The notes: generated by a model from the sequence alone, not told the origin. Positions 46,994 through 58,674 are shown, counted from the stretch's first letter. The stretch: 64,000 bases of DNA from Actinomadura rayongensis (GCF_009831215.1 NZ_WUTW01000001.1:1039192-1103191); one strand, 5' to 3'. Program-made: numbers and translations.

Positions 46994-48492
46994 GCGCGCC
47001 CACGGTGACGACGTACGACGCGGCGCTGGCGAAGTACGAGCCGGTGCTCGGCCTGGAGACCCACATCGAGCTGGGCACGGCGTCCAAGATGTTCTGCGGC
47101 TGCCGGACGGACTTCGGCGCCGACCCGAACACCCAGGTCTGCCCGGTGTGCCTGGGCCTGCCCGGATCGCTGCCGGTCACCAACCGCGCGGCGATCGAGG
47201 GCATCATCAAGATCGGCCTGGCGCTGAACTGCGACATCGTGGAGTGGTGCCGGTTCGCCCGGAAGAACTACTTCTATCCGGACATGCCGAAGGACTACCA
47301 GATCTCCCAGTACGACGAGCCGCTGTGCGTCGACGGGTACCTGGAGGTCGAGGTCGAGGGCGAGACGTACCGGGTCGAGATCGAGCGCGTCCACATGGAG
47401 GAGGACACCGGCAAGTCGCTGCACGTCGGCGGCTCCACCGGCCGCATCCACGGCGCCGACTACTCGCTGGTGGACTACAACCGCGCCGGGATCCCGCTCG
47501 TCGAGATCGTCACCCGGCCGATCACCGGGACCGGCGACAAGGCCCCGCTCGTCGCCCGCGCGTACGTCACCGAGCTGCGCGAGCTGGTCCGCGCGCTCGG
47601 CGTCTCCGACGTCCGGATGGAGCAGGGCTCGCTGCGCTGCGACGTCAACGTGTCGCTGATGCCGCGCGGCGCCGCCGAGTGGGGGACGCGCACCGAGACC
47701 AAGAACGTCAACTCGCTGCGGTCGGTGGAGCGGGCCGTCCGGTCGGAGATCGAGCGGCAGGCGGGCGTGCTGGACGCGGGCGGGAAGATCGTCCAGGAGA
47801 CCCGGCACTTCCACGAGGACACCGGCACCACCACGTCCGGGCGCAGCAAGGAGGAGGCGCAGGACTACCGCTACTTCCCCGAGCCCGACCTCGTCCCGAT
47901 GGCGCCGTCGCGGGAGTGGGTGGACGAGCTGCGCGCCGCGCTGCCCGAGCTGCCCGCCGCGCGCCGCCGCCGGGTGCAGGCCGAGTGGGGCCTGTCGGAC
48001 CTGGAGCTGCGCGACGTCGTCAACGCCGGCGCCCTCGACCTCATCGAGGAGACGATCACGGCGGGCGCGGACGCGGGCGCGGCGCGCAAGTGGTGGATGA
48101 ACGAGCTGTCGCGGCGCGCCACCGCGCTCGGCGTGGAGCTGGCCGAGCTGCCGATCACGCCGGTGCAGGTCGCGCGCGTCCAGGCGATGGTCGCGGCGGG
48201 CGAGCTGAACGACAAGCTCGCCCGGCAGGCGTTCGAGGGCGTCCTCGCGGGCGAGGGCGAGCCGGACGAGGTCGTCGCCGCGCGCGGCCTGAAGGTCGTG
48301 TCCGACGACGGCGCGCTCGGCGCCATCGTGGACCAGGTGATCGCCGACAACGCCGCCGTGGCCGACAAGGTGCGCGGCGGGAAGGTCGCCGCCGCGGGCG
48401 CGCTCGTCGGCGCGGTGATGAAGGCCAGCCGGGGCCAGGCGGACGCGGGCCGCGCCCGGGCGCTGATCCTGGAGAAGCTCGGCGTGTCCTGA
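46990..48492 (+). CDS. gatB: Asp-tRNA(Asn)/Glu-tRNA(Gln) amidotransferase subunit B
   Basis: A 500-residue GatB. It has [20 protein letters not shown], zinc-binding Cys in CGCRTDF and [29 protein letters not shown], and [18 protein letters not shown], with a C-terminal YqeY-like tail ([20 protein letters not shown]). It activates the Glu/Asp on mischarged tRNA and adds the amide from GatA. Last gene of the operon; a terminator follows. Confidence 0.97.
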   Translation: MSAPTVTTYDAALAKYEPVLGLETHIELGTASKMFCGCRTDFGADPNTQVCPVCLGLPGSLPVTNRAAIEGIIKIGLALNCDIVEWCRFARKNYFYPDMPKDYQISQYDEPLCVDGYLEVEVEGETYRVEIERVHMEEDTGKSLHVGGSTGRIHGADYSLVDYNRAGIPLVEIVTRPITGTGDKAPLVARAYVTELRELVRALGVSDVRMEQGSLRCDVNVSLMPRGAAEWGTRTETKNVNSLRSVERAVRSEIERQAGVLDAGGKIVQETRHFHEDTGTTTSGRSKEEAQDYRYFPEPDLVPMAPSREWVDELRAALPELPAARRRRVQAEWGLSDLELRDVVNAGALDLIEETITAGADAGAARKWWMNELSRRATALGVELAELPITPVQVARVQAMVAAGELNDKLARQAFEGVLAGEGEPDEVVAARGLKVVSDDGALGAIVDQVIADNAAVADKVRGGKVAAAGALVGAVMKASRGQADAGRARALILEKLGVS

Positions 48493-48512
48493 CCGGCGCG
48501 TACCGCGAGGAG

Positions 48513-48542
48513 TCCCGTGGCGGTCGCCGGGCCGCCACGGGA
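48513..48542 (+). terminator. Terminator of gatCAB
   Basis: TCCCGTGGCGG and CCGCCACGGGA form a perfect 11-bp stem with an 8-base loop, followed by TTT, 20 bases after the gatB stop. Confidence 0.75.
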
Positions 48543-48583
48543 TTTCCGCCCGGACTGTCGGGGGCGGCGGCTACGGTTCCCGC

Positions 48584-49354
48584 ATGGCAGTCATTCACCC
48601 CCCGTTTCCGTCCGTCCCGGACGGGCTCCCCGCGGGCGTTGTCGTCCGCGCGTGCGACGGATTCACCGAGCCGCGCTGGGCGGGCCGCCCGATCCTGTGG
48701 CTCACCGCGGACGAGCTTCCCGACGCGTCCGGGCTGTGGACGCGGCTCTACGGCGAACGCGAGAAGACCGGCCTCTACCCGCTGCTGCTGAGCGGCCTCA
48801 GCGGCGACACGACGCGGCCGTGGCTGGCCGAGGAGCTGGGCTTCGTCCCGGTCGACGACGTGGACGAGGTCGATCCGGGCGAGGCGCTGGCCGAGCTGTG
48901 GGCCGAGTACCTGGAGGACGACGGCCCGTCCGGCGCTTGGCCGGGCCTCGCGGCGCCCGGAACGATGGCGGGCGACCCCGACGAGGAGGCCCGCGAGCTG
49001 GCCCTGTTCCTCGGCGAGAAGCGGCGCGTCGGCCTGGTCCCGGTGGACCGGGGCGCGGACGCGCTCGCCATGTCGGGCTGGGACGGCCCGTGCAACCACA
49101 CCAACGCCATCGGCGACCTCGCGGCCGTCGTCCGCTCCTGGGAGGACCGGTTCGGCGCGCGGGTCGTGGAGGTCGGCTTCGACACGCTGAACCTGTCGGT
49201 CGCGGCGCCGCCCGCGACGGTCGAGCACGCCCGCGCGGTCGCCGCCGAGCACTACGCGTTCTGCCCGGACAACATCGACCAGAGCGGCCTCGGCCTGGAC
49301 GCGTACGCCGACGCGCTGGTCGACACCCGCTGCTGGACGTTCTGGTGGGATTGA
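48584..49354 (+). CDS. DUF4253 protein
   Basis: A 256-residue soluble protein. The C-terminal half is the DUF4253 signature: VVRSWEDRFGARVVEVGFDT, LNLSVAAPPATVEHARAVAA, EHYAFCPDNIDQSGLGLDAY, and final CWTFWWD. The N-terminal half (PILWLTADELPDASGLWTRL, TGLYPLLLSGL) resembles the usual partner region. DUF4253 proteins are widespread in actinomycetes; function unknown, possibly related to SMI1/KNR4-type polymorphic immunity proteins, though no toxin gene is nearby. Confidence 0.85.
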   Translation: MAVIHPPFPSVPDGLPAGVVVRACDGFTEPRWAGRPILWLTADELPDASGLWTRLYGEREKTGLYPLLLSGLSGDTTRPWLAEELGFVPVDDVDEVDPGEALAELWAEYLEDDGPSGAWPGLAAPGTMAGDPDEEARELALFLGEKRRVGLVPVDRGADALAMSGWDGPCNHTNAIGDLAAVVRSWEDRFGARVVEVGFDTLNLSVAAPPATVEHARAVAAEHYAFCPDNIDQSGLGLDAYADALVDTRCWTFWWD

Positions 49355-49752
49355 CCAGCGAAAGGGCGTGATGTCCGTCGCTGTGCGGTTCGGTGGCCCT
49401 GGCGGATCGGTACGGTCCACGGCCGCGCTCTCTGGCCCATGATCAGGGGGTTTGCCCGTCGGCGGGCGGTTCCGCGCCGCCCTTTGTCGCCGGGTGGAGG
49501 CTGAGCCTCAATCGCACCGTGACCTACGGAACGTACGGTGAACATCACGGTGATCCCGCACCGCAGCAACGGCGCTGGTCCGGCCTCGCGCGGTCCGGGA
49601 CCGAGCGACCGCGCCACCGCGCCGGGCACGTCCACCCGGCTCCGGACGTTCGTCCGGGCGCCGGGCACGAATCACCGACAAATCCACCACCAGTCCCGCG
49701 AACGACCGTGGGACGCCCCTTCCCCGAGGGGCAGGAAGGGACACGAGGCGCG
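49355..49752. other. 398-base intergenic region without a recognised gene
   Basis: Third positions show no consistent G/C bias in any frame. The one structured site noticed is GTGAACATCAC (49538-49548), a short palindrome inside a run rich in ACGGTGA-like repeats. The promoter of the downstream GGDEF-EAL gene must lie here, but no -10/-35 pair stands out. Confidence 0.4.
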
Positions 49753-52700
49753 ATGAGCGGCGGCTTTCCCAGGCGGGCACCGCGCGGCGCGGTGCCCGTC
49801 GCCCTGGTCGCCGCCGCGGCCGTCGTGTACGCGCTCGGCTCGGTGCTGGAGTGGGGCGGCGTCGCGTTCCTCGCCTGGACCGAGGCCGTCGCGGCGGGCG
49901 CCGCCGCCGCGTCCCTGCTGCTGGCCTCCCGGCGCCGTCCCGGGCCGCCGTCCGACGACCCCGAGCCCGCGCCGCCGCCCGTCCCGGCCAAGGCCGTCGC
50001 GCAGGCCGTCGCCGAGCCCGGTCCCGTCGGGGTGTTCCGGCGCGGCCTGCGGGCGGGGATCCCGCGCTTCGGCGGTGACCGGGCGTCCGGGGACCCCGAG
50101 CCCGCCGCGCCGCACCCGCGCCGCACGTCCTGGCGCTGGTTCGGGCTCGGCGCGGCGGCGTGGTGCGCGGGCGCGATCGGGTCGGCGATCTCCGCGACCG
50201 TCCAGTCCCGCAGCGCGCTGTCGCTGTCGGCGCCCGACCTGTTCTACCTCGGCGCGGTGATCGCGCTGGTCGCGGGGCTGATCGCGCCGATCCGGCCGCC
50301 GCGCGACGCCGGGACGTGGGTCCGCTACGTCGCCGACACCTACGTCTGCGGCAGCGCCCTGTTCGTCCTCGGCTGGGTCGCGCTGTTCGGGGACCTGTAC
50401 CACCGGTCGGGCGAGTCGGCGTCGTCGTTCCTGCTGGAGCTGCTGTACCCGCTGATCGACATCGTGCTCGTCTGCGGGGCGCTGCCGTTCGTGCTCGGCG
50501 CCGCGCGCGGCGGGCGCCGCTCGGCGTGGATGGGCTACGGGGCGCTCGGCGCGTTCGCCGTCGCCGACATCGTGACGACCGTCGTCCGGCTGCGCGGCGG
50601 GGACCCGGCCGACGACCCGTCCGACATCCTGCGCATCGCGGGCCTGGCGCTGCTGCTGCTCGTCCCGTGGACGGGCCGCGCCGCCGAGCCCGGCGACCCG
50701 GGCGCCCCCGCCGAGCCGCCCGGCCGCATGATCGGCCCGGGCGTGGGCGTCGCGGCGGTGGCCGCGGCGGCGGCGCTGTTCGTGGCGGGCCGCTCGCTGA
50801 CCGCCGAGCACGGCATGGAGCCGGTCGTGTCGATCGTCGCGGGCCTCGCGACGCTCGTGCTGCTGGCCCGGCTGGCGGCGCTGCTGCGCGAGAACGACGC
50901 GCTGCGCCGCACGGTCGCGGCGGGCGACGACGACTTCCGCGCCCTGTCGGAGAGCATCAACGACGCCGTGGTCATCTGCGACACCGACGGCGTCGTGCAG
51001 TTCGCGAGCGGCGGCGCGCTGCGGACGTACCGGTACACGCCGGACGAGCTGGTCGGCCGCTCGCTGCACGAGGTCGTCCACCCCGAGGACCTGCCGCGCG
51101 TCCGGGCCGCGTTCCTCTCCTTCGTCGGCACCGACCCCGACGCCGACGCCCCCGAGGCCGAGGACGCCGGGCCCGGCTTCGTCCCGCCCGGCTCGATGCG
51201 GGTGGCGTGCCGCGTCCGGGCGGCGGACGGCACCTGGCTGCCCACCGAGTCCACGATCTCCCGCTACGGCGGCCTCGGCGCGCCCAGCCTGCTGATCACG
51301 ACCCGCGACCTAAGCGAGCAGGCCGCCCTCCAGCGCCAGGTCGCGCACCTGACCTTCCACGACGGCCTCACCGGCCTGCCGAACCGCGCGTACTTCGAGG
51401 AGCGCACCCGCGAGGTCCTGTCCCGTCCGGACGAGGGACGCGTCGCGGTGCTGTTCGTGGACATCGACGGGTTCACCGCCGTCAACGACTCGGCCGGGCA
51501 CGCGGCGGGCGACCAGGTCCTCGCGCAGGCCGCGCGGCGGCTGCGCGGCACGGTCCAGGCCGACGACACGGTCGCGCGCTGGGGCGGGGACGAGTTCGCG
51601 GTGCTCGTCCAGCTCCCCCCCGACGGCCCGGGCGGCACGGACTCGCAGGCCGCGGTCGAGCTGGCCGAGCGGATGCTGCGGCTGCTGTCGGCCGAGCCGT
51701 ACCGGGTGGGCGGCAAGGACATCGCGCTGTCGGCGAGCATCGGCATCGCGTTCGCGGGCGACGTCGGCGTCGGCGACGTGAGCGCGGGCGGCGGCGACCC
51801 CGACCGGGGGGACGCGGGCCGCAGGCTCCGCCGGGACGCCGCCGACCTCATCCGCAACGGCGACCTCGCGATGGCCCGGGCCAAGGAGCTCGGCGGCGCC
51901 CGCGTCGAGGTGTACGCGCCGCACATGCACACCGACGTCGTCCGGCGCCTCGAACTCGGCAGCGACCTGCAGCGCGCCCTCGCCGACGAGCAGTTCACCG
52001 TCGAGTTCCAGCCGGTGGTGGAGCTGGCGACGTCCCGCGTGACCGGCGTGGAGGCGCTCGTGCGCTGGTGGCGGGCCGGGGAGTCGGTGCCGCCCGAGGA
52101 GTTCATCGCGCCCGCCGAGGAGTCCGGGCTGATGATCCCGCTCGGCGACTGGGTGCTGCGCCGCGCGTGCCGCGAGGTCGCGCGGTGGCGCGAGGAGTCG
52201 TTCGAGGTCGGCCTGTCGGTGAACTTCACCGCCCGGCAGATCGCCGCGCCGCGCTTCGTGGAGTCGGTCGCCGAGGCGCTGGCCGAGACCGGGCTGCCGC
52301 CGCAGGCGCTGACGGTCGAGGTCCGCGAGGAGGTCCTGGTCGAGGACGGCGGGCAGAACGTCCGGCGGCTGTCGGCGCTGCGCGACCTCGGCGTCCGGCT
52401 GGCGATCGACGACTTCGGCACCGGGTACGCCTCGCTGGCCTACCTCGGGCAGCTCCCGGTCGACATCATCAAGATCGACCCGTCGTTCGTGGCGGGCCTC
52501 GGCTCGGACGAGACGCTGACGCTGCTGACCGAGACGATCGTCCGGCTCGGCCGCGACCTCGGGCTGACGGTGGTCGCCGAGGGCATCGAGCGGCCCGAGC
52601 AACTGGACCGGCTGCGCGCGATGGGCTGCCCGCGCGGGCAGGGGTTCCTGGTGGCCCGCCCGATGACGGTCGGCCGGGTGGAGCCGCTGGTGCGCACCAA

Positions 52701-52794
52701 CCTGCGTCCGGGCCGCCCGCTCGGCGCGGACGGCCTCACCGACGCGGGGGAGCAGGCGGACTCGGCGGCCGGCTCGGCGCTGTCACCCGGCTGA
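49753..52794 (+). CDS. Membrane PAS-GGDEF-EAL protein
   Basis: A 1013-residue protein. Two N-terminal spans (~12-56), a Pro-rich cytoplasmic stretch, then about eight more spans (~130-375); PAS at about 393-520 (DFRALSESINDAVVICDTDG, RYTPDELVGRSLHEVVHPED); GGDEF near 610 with intact RWGGDEFAVLV; EAL near 766 with intact VEALVRWWR and IDDFGTGYASL. Both catalytic sites look complete. The GGDEF domain has an insert rich in Gly/Asp (near DVGVGDVSAGGGDPDRGDAG). It is the second dual c-di-GMP enzyme in the window, with no close partner gene. Confidence 0.9.
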   Translation: MSGGFPRRAPRGAVPVALVAAAAVVYALGSVLEWGGVAFLAWTEAVAAGAAAASLLLASRRRPGPPSDDPEPAPPPVPAKAVAQAVAEPGPVGVFRRGLRAGIPRFGGDRASGDPEPAAPHPRRTSWRWFGLGAAAWCAGAIGSAISATVQSRSALSLSAPDLFYLGAVIALVAGLIAPIRPPRDAGTWVRYVADTYVCGSALFVLGWVALFGDLYHRSGESASSFLLELLYPLIDIVLVCGALPFVLGAARGGRRSAWMGYGALGAFAVADIVTTVVRLRGGDPADDPSDILRIAGLALLLLVPWTGRAAEPGDPGAPAEPPGRMIGPGVGVAAVAAAAALFVAGRSLTAEHGMEPVVSIVAGLATLVLLARLAALLRENDALRRTVAAGDDDFRALSESINDAVVICDTDGVVQFASGGALRTYRYTPDELVGRSLHEVVHPEDLPRVRAAFLSFVGTDPDADAPEAEDAGPGFVPPGSMRVACRVRAADGTWLPTESTISRYGGLGAPSLLITTRDLSEQAALQRQVAHLTFHDGLTGLPNRAYFEERTREVLSRPDEGRVAVLFVDIDGFTAVNDSAGHAAGDQVLAQAARRLRGTVQADDTVARWGGDEFAVLVQLPPDGPGGTDSQAAVELAERMLRLLSAEPYRVGGKDIALSASIGIAFAGDVGVGDVSAGGGDPDRGDAGRRLRRDAADLIRNGDLAMARAKELGGARVEVYAPHMHTDVVRRLELGSDLQRALADEQFTVEFQPVVELATSRVTGVEALVRWWRAGESVPPEEFIAPAEESGLMIPLGDWVLRRACREVARWREESFEVGLSVNFTARQIAAPRFVESVAEALAETGLPPQALTVEVREEVLVEDGGQNVRRLSALRDLGVRLAIDDFGTGYASLAYLGQLPVDIIKIDPSFVAGLGSDETLTLLTETIVRLGRDLGLTVVAEGIERPEQLDRLRAMGCPRGQGFLVARPMTVGRVEPLVRTNLRPGRPLGADGLTDAGEQADSAAGSALSPG

Positions 52795-52835
52795 CCGGCG
52801 GTTTTCGCCCGGACGCGCCCCCGGCGGGATGTCCG

Positions 52836-52850
52836 TCTCACGAGCTGAGA
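52836..52850. promoter_or_regulatory. TCTCA-N5-TGAGA palindrome upstream of ilvB
   Basis: TCTCACGAGCTGAGA, followed directly by TATTGT (52851-52856), a plausible -10. The palindrome would therefore overlap the promoter spacer and act as a repressor or activator site. The same motif recurs twice between serA and leuB. Confidence 0.55.
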
Positions 52851-52902
52851 TATTGTGTCCACGGATTTGACCGTGGCGGCGAAGTCGGCGAGAGTGGCCT
52901 AC

Positions 52903-52953
52903 GTGCAGAGCAGTCTCAACCTCATCGTAGTACTTGGTCGGCGCGCAGGCTGA
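52903..52953 (+). CDS. ilvB leader peptide (attenuation)
   Basis: A 16-residue peptide, MQSSLNLIVVLGRRAG, starting at GTG. Residues 5-11 contain Leu, Leu, Ile, Val, Val, Leu, and three of the codons (GTA, GTA, CTT) are rare in this genome: the design of a branched-chain amino acid attenuator. A terminator follows at 52977-53010, and ilvB begins at 53080. Ribosome stalling at low Leu/Val/Ile would disfavour the terminator. This control is established for ilvBNC in Corynebacterium glutamicum. Confidence 0.85.
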   Translation: MQSSLNLIVVLGRRAG

Positions 52954-52976
52954 TCAAGTCTTCACCCCTGCGCGCG

Positions 52977-53010
52977 CCCCTCGACCGCCATCCGGCGGCG
53001 GGGGTTTTTT
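52977..53010 (+). terminator. Attenuator terminator upstream of ilvB
   Basis: CCGCC pairs with GGCGG around an ATCC loop, extended by CCCC with GGGG, and is followed by six T. One of the few T-tailed terminators in the window. Confidence 0.85.
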
Positions 53011-53079
53011 GTTGGCCGTGCTGCCTCTCCAGCCTCCGCGTTCGGAAGGCCCCACCCCTCCCCAAGGAAACCCAAGGAC

Positions 53080-54825
53080 ATGACGACCGAACAGATGACG
53101 GGAGCCCAGGCGCTGGTGCGCGCCCTGGAGAACGTCGGCGTCGACACCGTGTTCGGCATTCCCGGCGGCGCCATCCTCCCGGCCTACGACCCGCTCTACG
53201 ACTCGGTGAAGCTGCGGCACATCCTCGTCCGGCACGAGCAGGGCGCGGGGCACGCGGCGCAGGGCTACGCGATGGTGACCGGGAAGGTCGGCGTCTGCAT
53301 GGCGACGAGCGGCCCGGGCGCGACGAACCTCGTGACCCCGATCTCCGACGCCTACATGGACTCCGTCCCGCTGGTGGCGATCACCGGGCAGGTCGCGACG
53401 TCGCTGATCGGCACCGACGGCTTCCAGGAGGCCGACATCGCCGGGATCACGATGCCGATCACCAAGCACAACTTCCTCGTCACCGACGCCAAGGACATCG
53501 GCCGGACGATCGTGGAGGCGTTCCACATCGCCTCGACGGGCCGTCCGGGCCCGGTCCTGGTGGACATCGCCAAGGACGCGCTCCAGGCCACGTTCGACTT
53601 CGAGTGGCCCGTCCAGATGCACCTGCCCGGGTACCGTCCGGTGACCCGGCCGCACTCCAAGCAGGTCCGGGAGGCGGCACGGCTGATCACCGGGGCGGAG
53701 CGGCCGGTGCTCTACGTCGGCGGCGGCGTCCTGAAGGCGGGCGCGTCGGCGGAGCTGAAGGTCCTCGCGGAGCTGACGGGCGTCCCGGTCGTCACGACGC
53801 TGATGGCCAAGGGCGCGTTCCCCGACAGCCACCCGCAGCACATGGGCATGCCCGGCATGCACGGCACGGTCGGCGCGGTCGGGGCGCTCCAGCGCTCGGA
53901 CCTGCTCGTCGCGATCGGCGCCCGGTTCGACGACCGCGTCACCGGGATGCTGGACACCTTCGCGCCGGACGCCAAGGTCGTCCACGCCGACATCGACCCG
54001 GCGGAGATCTCCAAGAACCGGCACGCGGACGTCCCGATCGTCGGCGACGCCCGCGAGGTCATCGCGGACCTGATCGTCGCGGTGCAGGCCGAGCACGACG
54101 CGGGCCGGACCGGCGACTACGCGGCCTGGTGGCGGCAGCTCAACGCCTGGCGCGACACCTACCCGCTCGGCTACGACCTGCCCGAGGACGGCTCGCTGTC
54201 CCCGCAGCAGGTCATCGAGCGGATCGGCGCGCTCGTCGGCCCGGACGCCTACTACGTCGCGGGCGTCGGCCAGCACCAGATGTGGGCCGCGCAGTTCATC
54301 AAGTACGAGCGTCCGGGCGCGTTCCTGAACTCCGGCGGCGCCGGGACGATGGGCTACGCCGTCCCGGCCGCGATGGGCGCCAAGGTCGGCGCGCCCGACA
54401 CCCAGGTCTGGGCGATCGACGGCGACGGCTGCTTCCAGATGACCAACCAGGAGCTGGCGACCTGCGTCGTCGAGGGCATCCCGGTCAAGATCGCCGTCAT
54501 CAACAACGGCAACCTCGGCATGGTCCGCCAGTGGCAGACCCTGTTCTACGAGGGCCGCTACTCCAACACCAAGCTGCACACCAACCGGGTCCCCGACTTC
54601 GTGAAGCTGGCGGAGGCGTACGGTTGCGTCGGGCTCCGGTGCGAGCGGCCCGAGGACGTCGACGCCGTCATCGCCAAGGCGATGGAGATCAACGACACCC
54701 CGGTCGTGATCGACTTCGTCGTCCACCCGGACGCGATGGTCTGGCCGATGGTCGCGGCCGGCACCTCCAACGACGACATCAAGATCGCTCGGGACCTGGC
54801 CCCCGAGTGGGAGAACGGAGACTGA
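53080..54825 (+). CDS. ilvB: Acetolactate synthase large subunit
   Basis: A 581-residue ThDP enzyme. Catalytic glutamate is in [14 protein letters not shown] (about E53), [14 protein letters not shown] is intact, and the ThDP/Mg motif is [16 protein letters not shown] ending in VINNGNLG. It condenses two pyruvates to acetolactate, or pyruvate with 2-oxobutyrate, at the first shared step of valine/leucine/isoleucine synthesis. AAGGAC is just upstream of the ATG. First gene of ilvBNC under an attenuator and a TCTCA-N5-TGAGA site. Confidence 0.97.
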   Translation: MTTEQMTGAQALVRALENVGVDTVFGIPGGAILPAYDPLYDSVKLRHILVRHEQGAGHAAQGYAMVTGKVGVCMATSGPGATNLVTPISDAYMDSVPLVAITGQVATSLIGTDGFQEADIAGITMPITKHNFLVTDAKDIGRTIVEAFHIASTGRPGPVLVDIAKDALQATFDFEWPVQMHLPGYRPVTRPHSKQVREAARLITGAERPVLYVGGGVLKAGASAELKVLAELTGVPVVTTLMAKGAFPDSHPQHMGMPGMHGTVGAVGALQRSDLLVAIGARFDDRVTGMLDTFAPDAKVVHADIDPAEISKNRHADVPIVGDAREVIADLIVAVQAEHDAGRTGDYAAWWRQLNAWRDTYPLGYDLPEDGSLSPQQVIERIGALVGPDAYYVAGVGQHQMWAAQFIKYERPGAFLNSGGAGTMGYAVPAAMGAKVGAPDTQVWAIDGDGCFQMTNQELATCVVEGIPVKIAVINNGNLGMVRQWQTLFYEGRYSNTKLHTNRVPDFVKLAEAYGCVGLRCERPEDVDAVIAKAMEINDTPVVIDFVVHPDAMVWPMVAAGTSNDDIKIARDLAPEWENGD

Positions 54826-54830
54826 CCGCG

Positions 54831-56409
<1,579 letters not shown>

Positions 56410-56425
56410 CCGTCGGCTGTCGCAC

Positions 56426-56470
56426 CGGGTCCGCCGTTCCCCTCGCCGGGGGCGGCGGACCCGCTGTTTT
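56426..56470 (+). terminator. Terminator after ilvC
   Basis: CGGGTCCGCCG and CGGCGGACCCG form an 11-bp stem, followed by CTGTTTT, 16 bases after the stop. Confidence 0.75.
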
Positions 56471-56490
56471 CGGGACGACACGCACCGTTC

Positions 56491-56528
56491 TGCATACGCG
56501 GTATTGCTCGCCGGATACGCGGTATGCA
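56491..56528. promoter_or_regulatory. Duplicated ATACGCGGTAT operator of the PadR gene
   Basis: Two identical copies of ATACGCGGTAT (56494-56504 and 56515-56525), 21 bases apart, flanked by TGCATAC at the left end and GTATGCA at the right. The spacing puts both copies on one face of the helix. CATACT (56527-56532) ends 8 bases before the padR ATG and could be the -10 of a leaderless transcript. Confidence 0.6.
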
Positions 56529-56540
56529 TACTTGGCTGGC

Positions 56541-57092
56541 ATGTCGATCCGTCACGGCCTGCTCGCGCTCCTGGCCCGCGGCCCCCGCTACGGCTACCAG
56601 CTCCGCGCCGACTTCGAGTCCTCCACGGGGGCGTCCTGGCCCCTGAACATCGGGCAGGTCTACTCCACGCTCGCGCGGCTCGAACGCGACGCCCTGATCA
56701 CCCGGGTCGGCGCCGACCGCGAGGGCCGCCTCGTCTACCGCATCACCCCGGCCGGGCGGGACGACGTCCAGGGCTGGTTCGCCACCCCGATCGCGCGCGC
56801 CGACCGGCCCCGCGACGAGCTGGCGATCAAGCTCGCGATGGCCGTGACGACCCCGGGCGTGGACGTCGCCGACGTCGTCCGCATCCAGCGCGCCGCCACC
56901 CTGCGCACGCTGCGCGACCTCACCCGCGCCCGCGCCGACGCCGACCGCGCCCCCGCCGACCGGGAGGCCCGCGCGTGGGGCCTGGTGCTCGACTCGATGA
57001 TCTTCCAGGCGGAGGCCGAGGTCCGCTGGCTCGACCACTGCGAGGCCGTCGCCGCGCCGCAGCCCGCGGGCGGCCCCGAACCCGGCCGCTGA
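56541..57092 (+). CDS. PadR family transcriptional regulator
   Basis: A 183-residue PadR protein. Winged helix at ~1-75: MSIRHGLLALLARGPRYGYQ, WPLNIGQVYSTLARLERDAL and GRLVYRITPAGR. The C-terminal helical part (about 90-170, ELAIKLAMAVTTPG, then LRDLTRARADADRAP) is the dimerisation region of the PadR-like (Vir) subgroup. The immediately upstream repeated palindrome indicates autoregulation. PadR proteins often control efflux pumps; the downstream DUF2079 gene could be a target. Confidence 0.9.
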   Translation: MSIRHGLLALLARGPRYGYQLRADFESSTGASWPLNIGQVYSTLARLERDALITRVGADREGRLVYRITPAGRDDVQGWFATPIARADRPRDELAIKLAMAVTTPGVDVADVVRIQRAATLRTLRDLTRARADADRAPADREARAWGLVLDSMIFQAEAEVRWLDHCEAVAAPQPAGGPEPGR

Positions 57093-57144
57093 GGGGCGGG
57101 ACCGGACGCGCGCGCGGCGCCGGGTCCTGGTAGCGTCCGGGCAC

Positions 57145-58674
57145 GTGGCCGAGGCGTTCACGGTGGGGGAGAGGCGGGCCGCGCGGTCCGGCCGGACGCC
57201 TCGCGCATCCCGGCCCCGTCCGGCGCTCGTCGCGCTCGTGGCCGGGGCGGCGGTCGTCTACACGGTCTACGCGCTGCTGCGCCTGCGGACGTTCCGCACC
57301 ACCACCTACGATCTGGTGATCTTCGACCAGGCCGTCCGGTCCTACAGCCGGTTCGGGGCGCCGGTCGCGCCGGTGAAGGGCGTCCACAACGGCTTCGGGC
57401 CGGACTTCTCGATCCTCGGCGACCACTTCTCGCCGCTGCTGGCCGTCCTCGCGCCGTTCTACCGGCTGCACGACGGGCCCGCGACGCTGCTGACCGCGCA
57501 GGCCGTGCTGTTCGCGCTCGCCATCGTGCCGGTGTTCCTCTTCGCGGCGCGGCGGGTCGGCGAGCGCGCCGCCTACGCCGTCGCCGCCGCGTACGCGCTG
57601 TCGTGGCCGGTCGCCGAGGCGCTGGCGTTCGACTTCCACGAGGTCGCGTTCGTCCCGCTGCTCTCGGCGCTGATGATCGAGCGCTGGGACGCCGGACGGC
57701 GCGGGCAGGCCGTCCTCGCCGCCGCCGCGCTGCTGCTCGCCAAGGAGGACATGGGGCTGCTCGTCGCCGGGTTCGGGCTCGTCCTGCTGACCCGGCGCGG
57801 GGAGCGGCGCGCGGGCGCCCTGTTCGCCGGCTGCGGGCTCGCGGCGACCTGGGTGGCGTCCCGGGTCCTCATCGCCGAGTTCGGCGGCGACAACGCCTAC
57901 TACTGGGCCTACGGGCGGCTCGGCGACGACCTTCCGGGCGTCGCGCGGCACGCCGTCACCCGGCCCTGGGACTTCGTGCTCGCGCTCGGCGCCCCGCCGG
58001 AGAAGCTCGCGACGATGGGGCTGCTCGTCCTGCCGTTCCTGCTGCTCCCGCTGCTGTCGCCGCTGACGCTCGCGGTCGTGCCGCTGCTGGCCGAGCGGAT
58101 GCTCGCCGACCGGTTCGAGAACTGGTGGGAGCCGCACTACCACTACAACGCCTTCCTGGTCGCGGTCCTCGCGCTCGCCGCCGCCGACGGCGCCGCCCGG
58201 CTGCGCGACCGCGCGGGCCCGCGCTGGAACGGCCGGGCGGTGTTCGGGGGGATCCTCGGCGTGACGTGCGCGCTCGTCCCGGTCTTCGGGTTCAAGAAGC
58301 TGGCCGAGCCGAGCCTGTACGTCCGGGACGCGCGGGGCGCCGCCGCCGCGCGGGCCGTCGCGCACGTCCCGGCCGGCGTGGAGGTCGAGGCCGCCAACCA
58401 CCTCGGCCCGGCGCTCACCGGGCGCGCCCGCGTCCTGCTGTGGGACCAGGTCCCGCGCGGGGCCGAGTGGGTCGCCGCCGACGTCGGGGCGCACGAGTTC
58501 CCGTTCGGCTCGGTCGAGCGGCAGCGCGAGCGCGTGCGGGCCCTGCGGGACGCCGGCTACCGGGAGGTCTACCGCGACGGGGGCTTCGTGATCCTGCGGG
58601 GCGACGCCGCCGCGCGAGAGCGGATGGCTCCGTGGAAAGAAATCCCTACCCATTTCGCGTTCTCTGACCGATAA
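57145..58674 (+). CDS. DUF2079 polytopic membrane protein
   Basis: A 509-residue protein with about nine or ten spans and the DUF2079 pattern: YTVYALLRLRTFRTTTYDLV, IFDQAVRSYSRFGAP, GDHFSPLLAVLAPFYRL, LAFDFHEVAFVPLLSALMIE, LAKEDMGLLVAGFGLVLL. The C-terminal ~170 residues are soluble. The fold is related to GT-C type glycosyltransferases, so a role in wall or glycan synthesis is plausible. GTG start with TAGCGT about 10 bases before it. No glycan genes are adjacent. Confidence 0.83.
   Translation: MAEAFTVGERRAARSGRTPRASRPRPALVALVAGAAVVYTVYALLRLRTFRTTTYDLVIFDQAVRSYSRFGAPVAPVKGVHNGFGPDFSILGDHFSPLLAVLAPFYRLHDGPATLLTAQAVLFALAIVPVFLFAARRVGERAAYAVAAAYALSWPVAEALAFDFHEVAFVPLLSALMIERWDAGRRGQAVLAAAALLLAKEDMGLLVAGFGLVLLTRRGERRAGALFAGCGLAATWVASRVLIAEFGGDNAYYWAYGRLGDDLPGVARHAVTRPWDFVLALGAPPEKLATMGLLVLPFLLLPLLSPLTLAVVPLLAERMLADRFENWWEPHYHYNAFLVAVLALAAADGAARLRDRAGPRWNGRAVFGGILGVTCALVPVFGFKKLAEPSLYVRDARGAAAARAVAHVPAGVEVEAANHLGPALTGRARVLLWDQVPRGAEWVAADVGAHEFPFGSVERQRERVRALRDAGYREVYRDGGFVILRGDAAARERMAPWKEIPTHFAFSDR

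Noticed and set aside
48584..49354. DUF4253 protein as part of a toxin-immunity locus
   Set aside because: No toxin-like or secretion gene is near it; the neighbours are gatB and a c-di-GMP enzyme.
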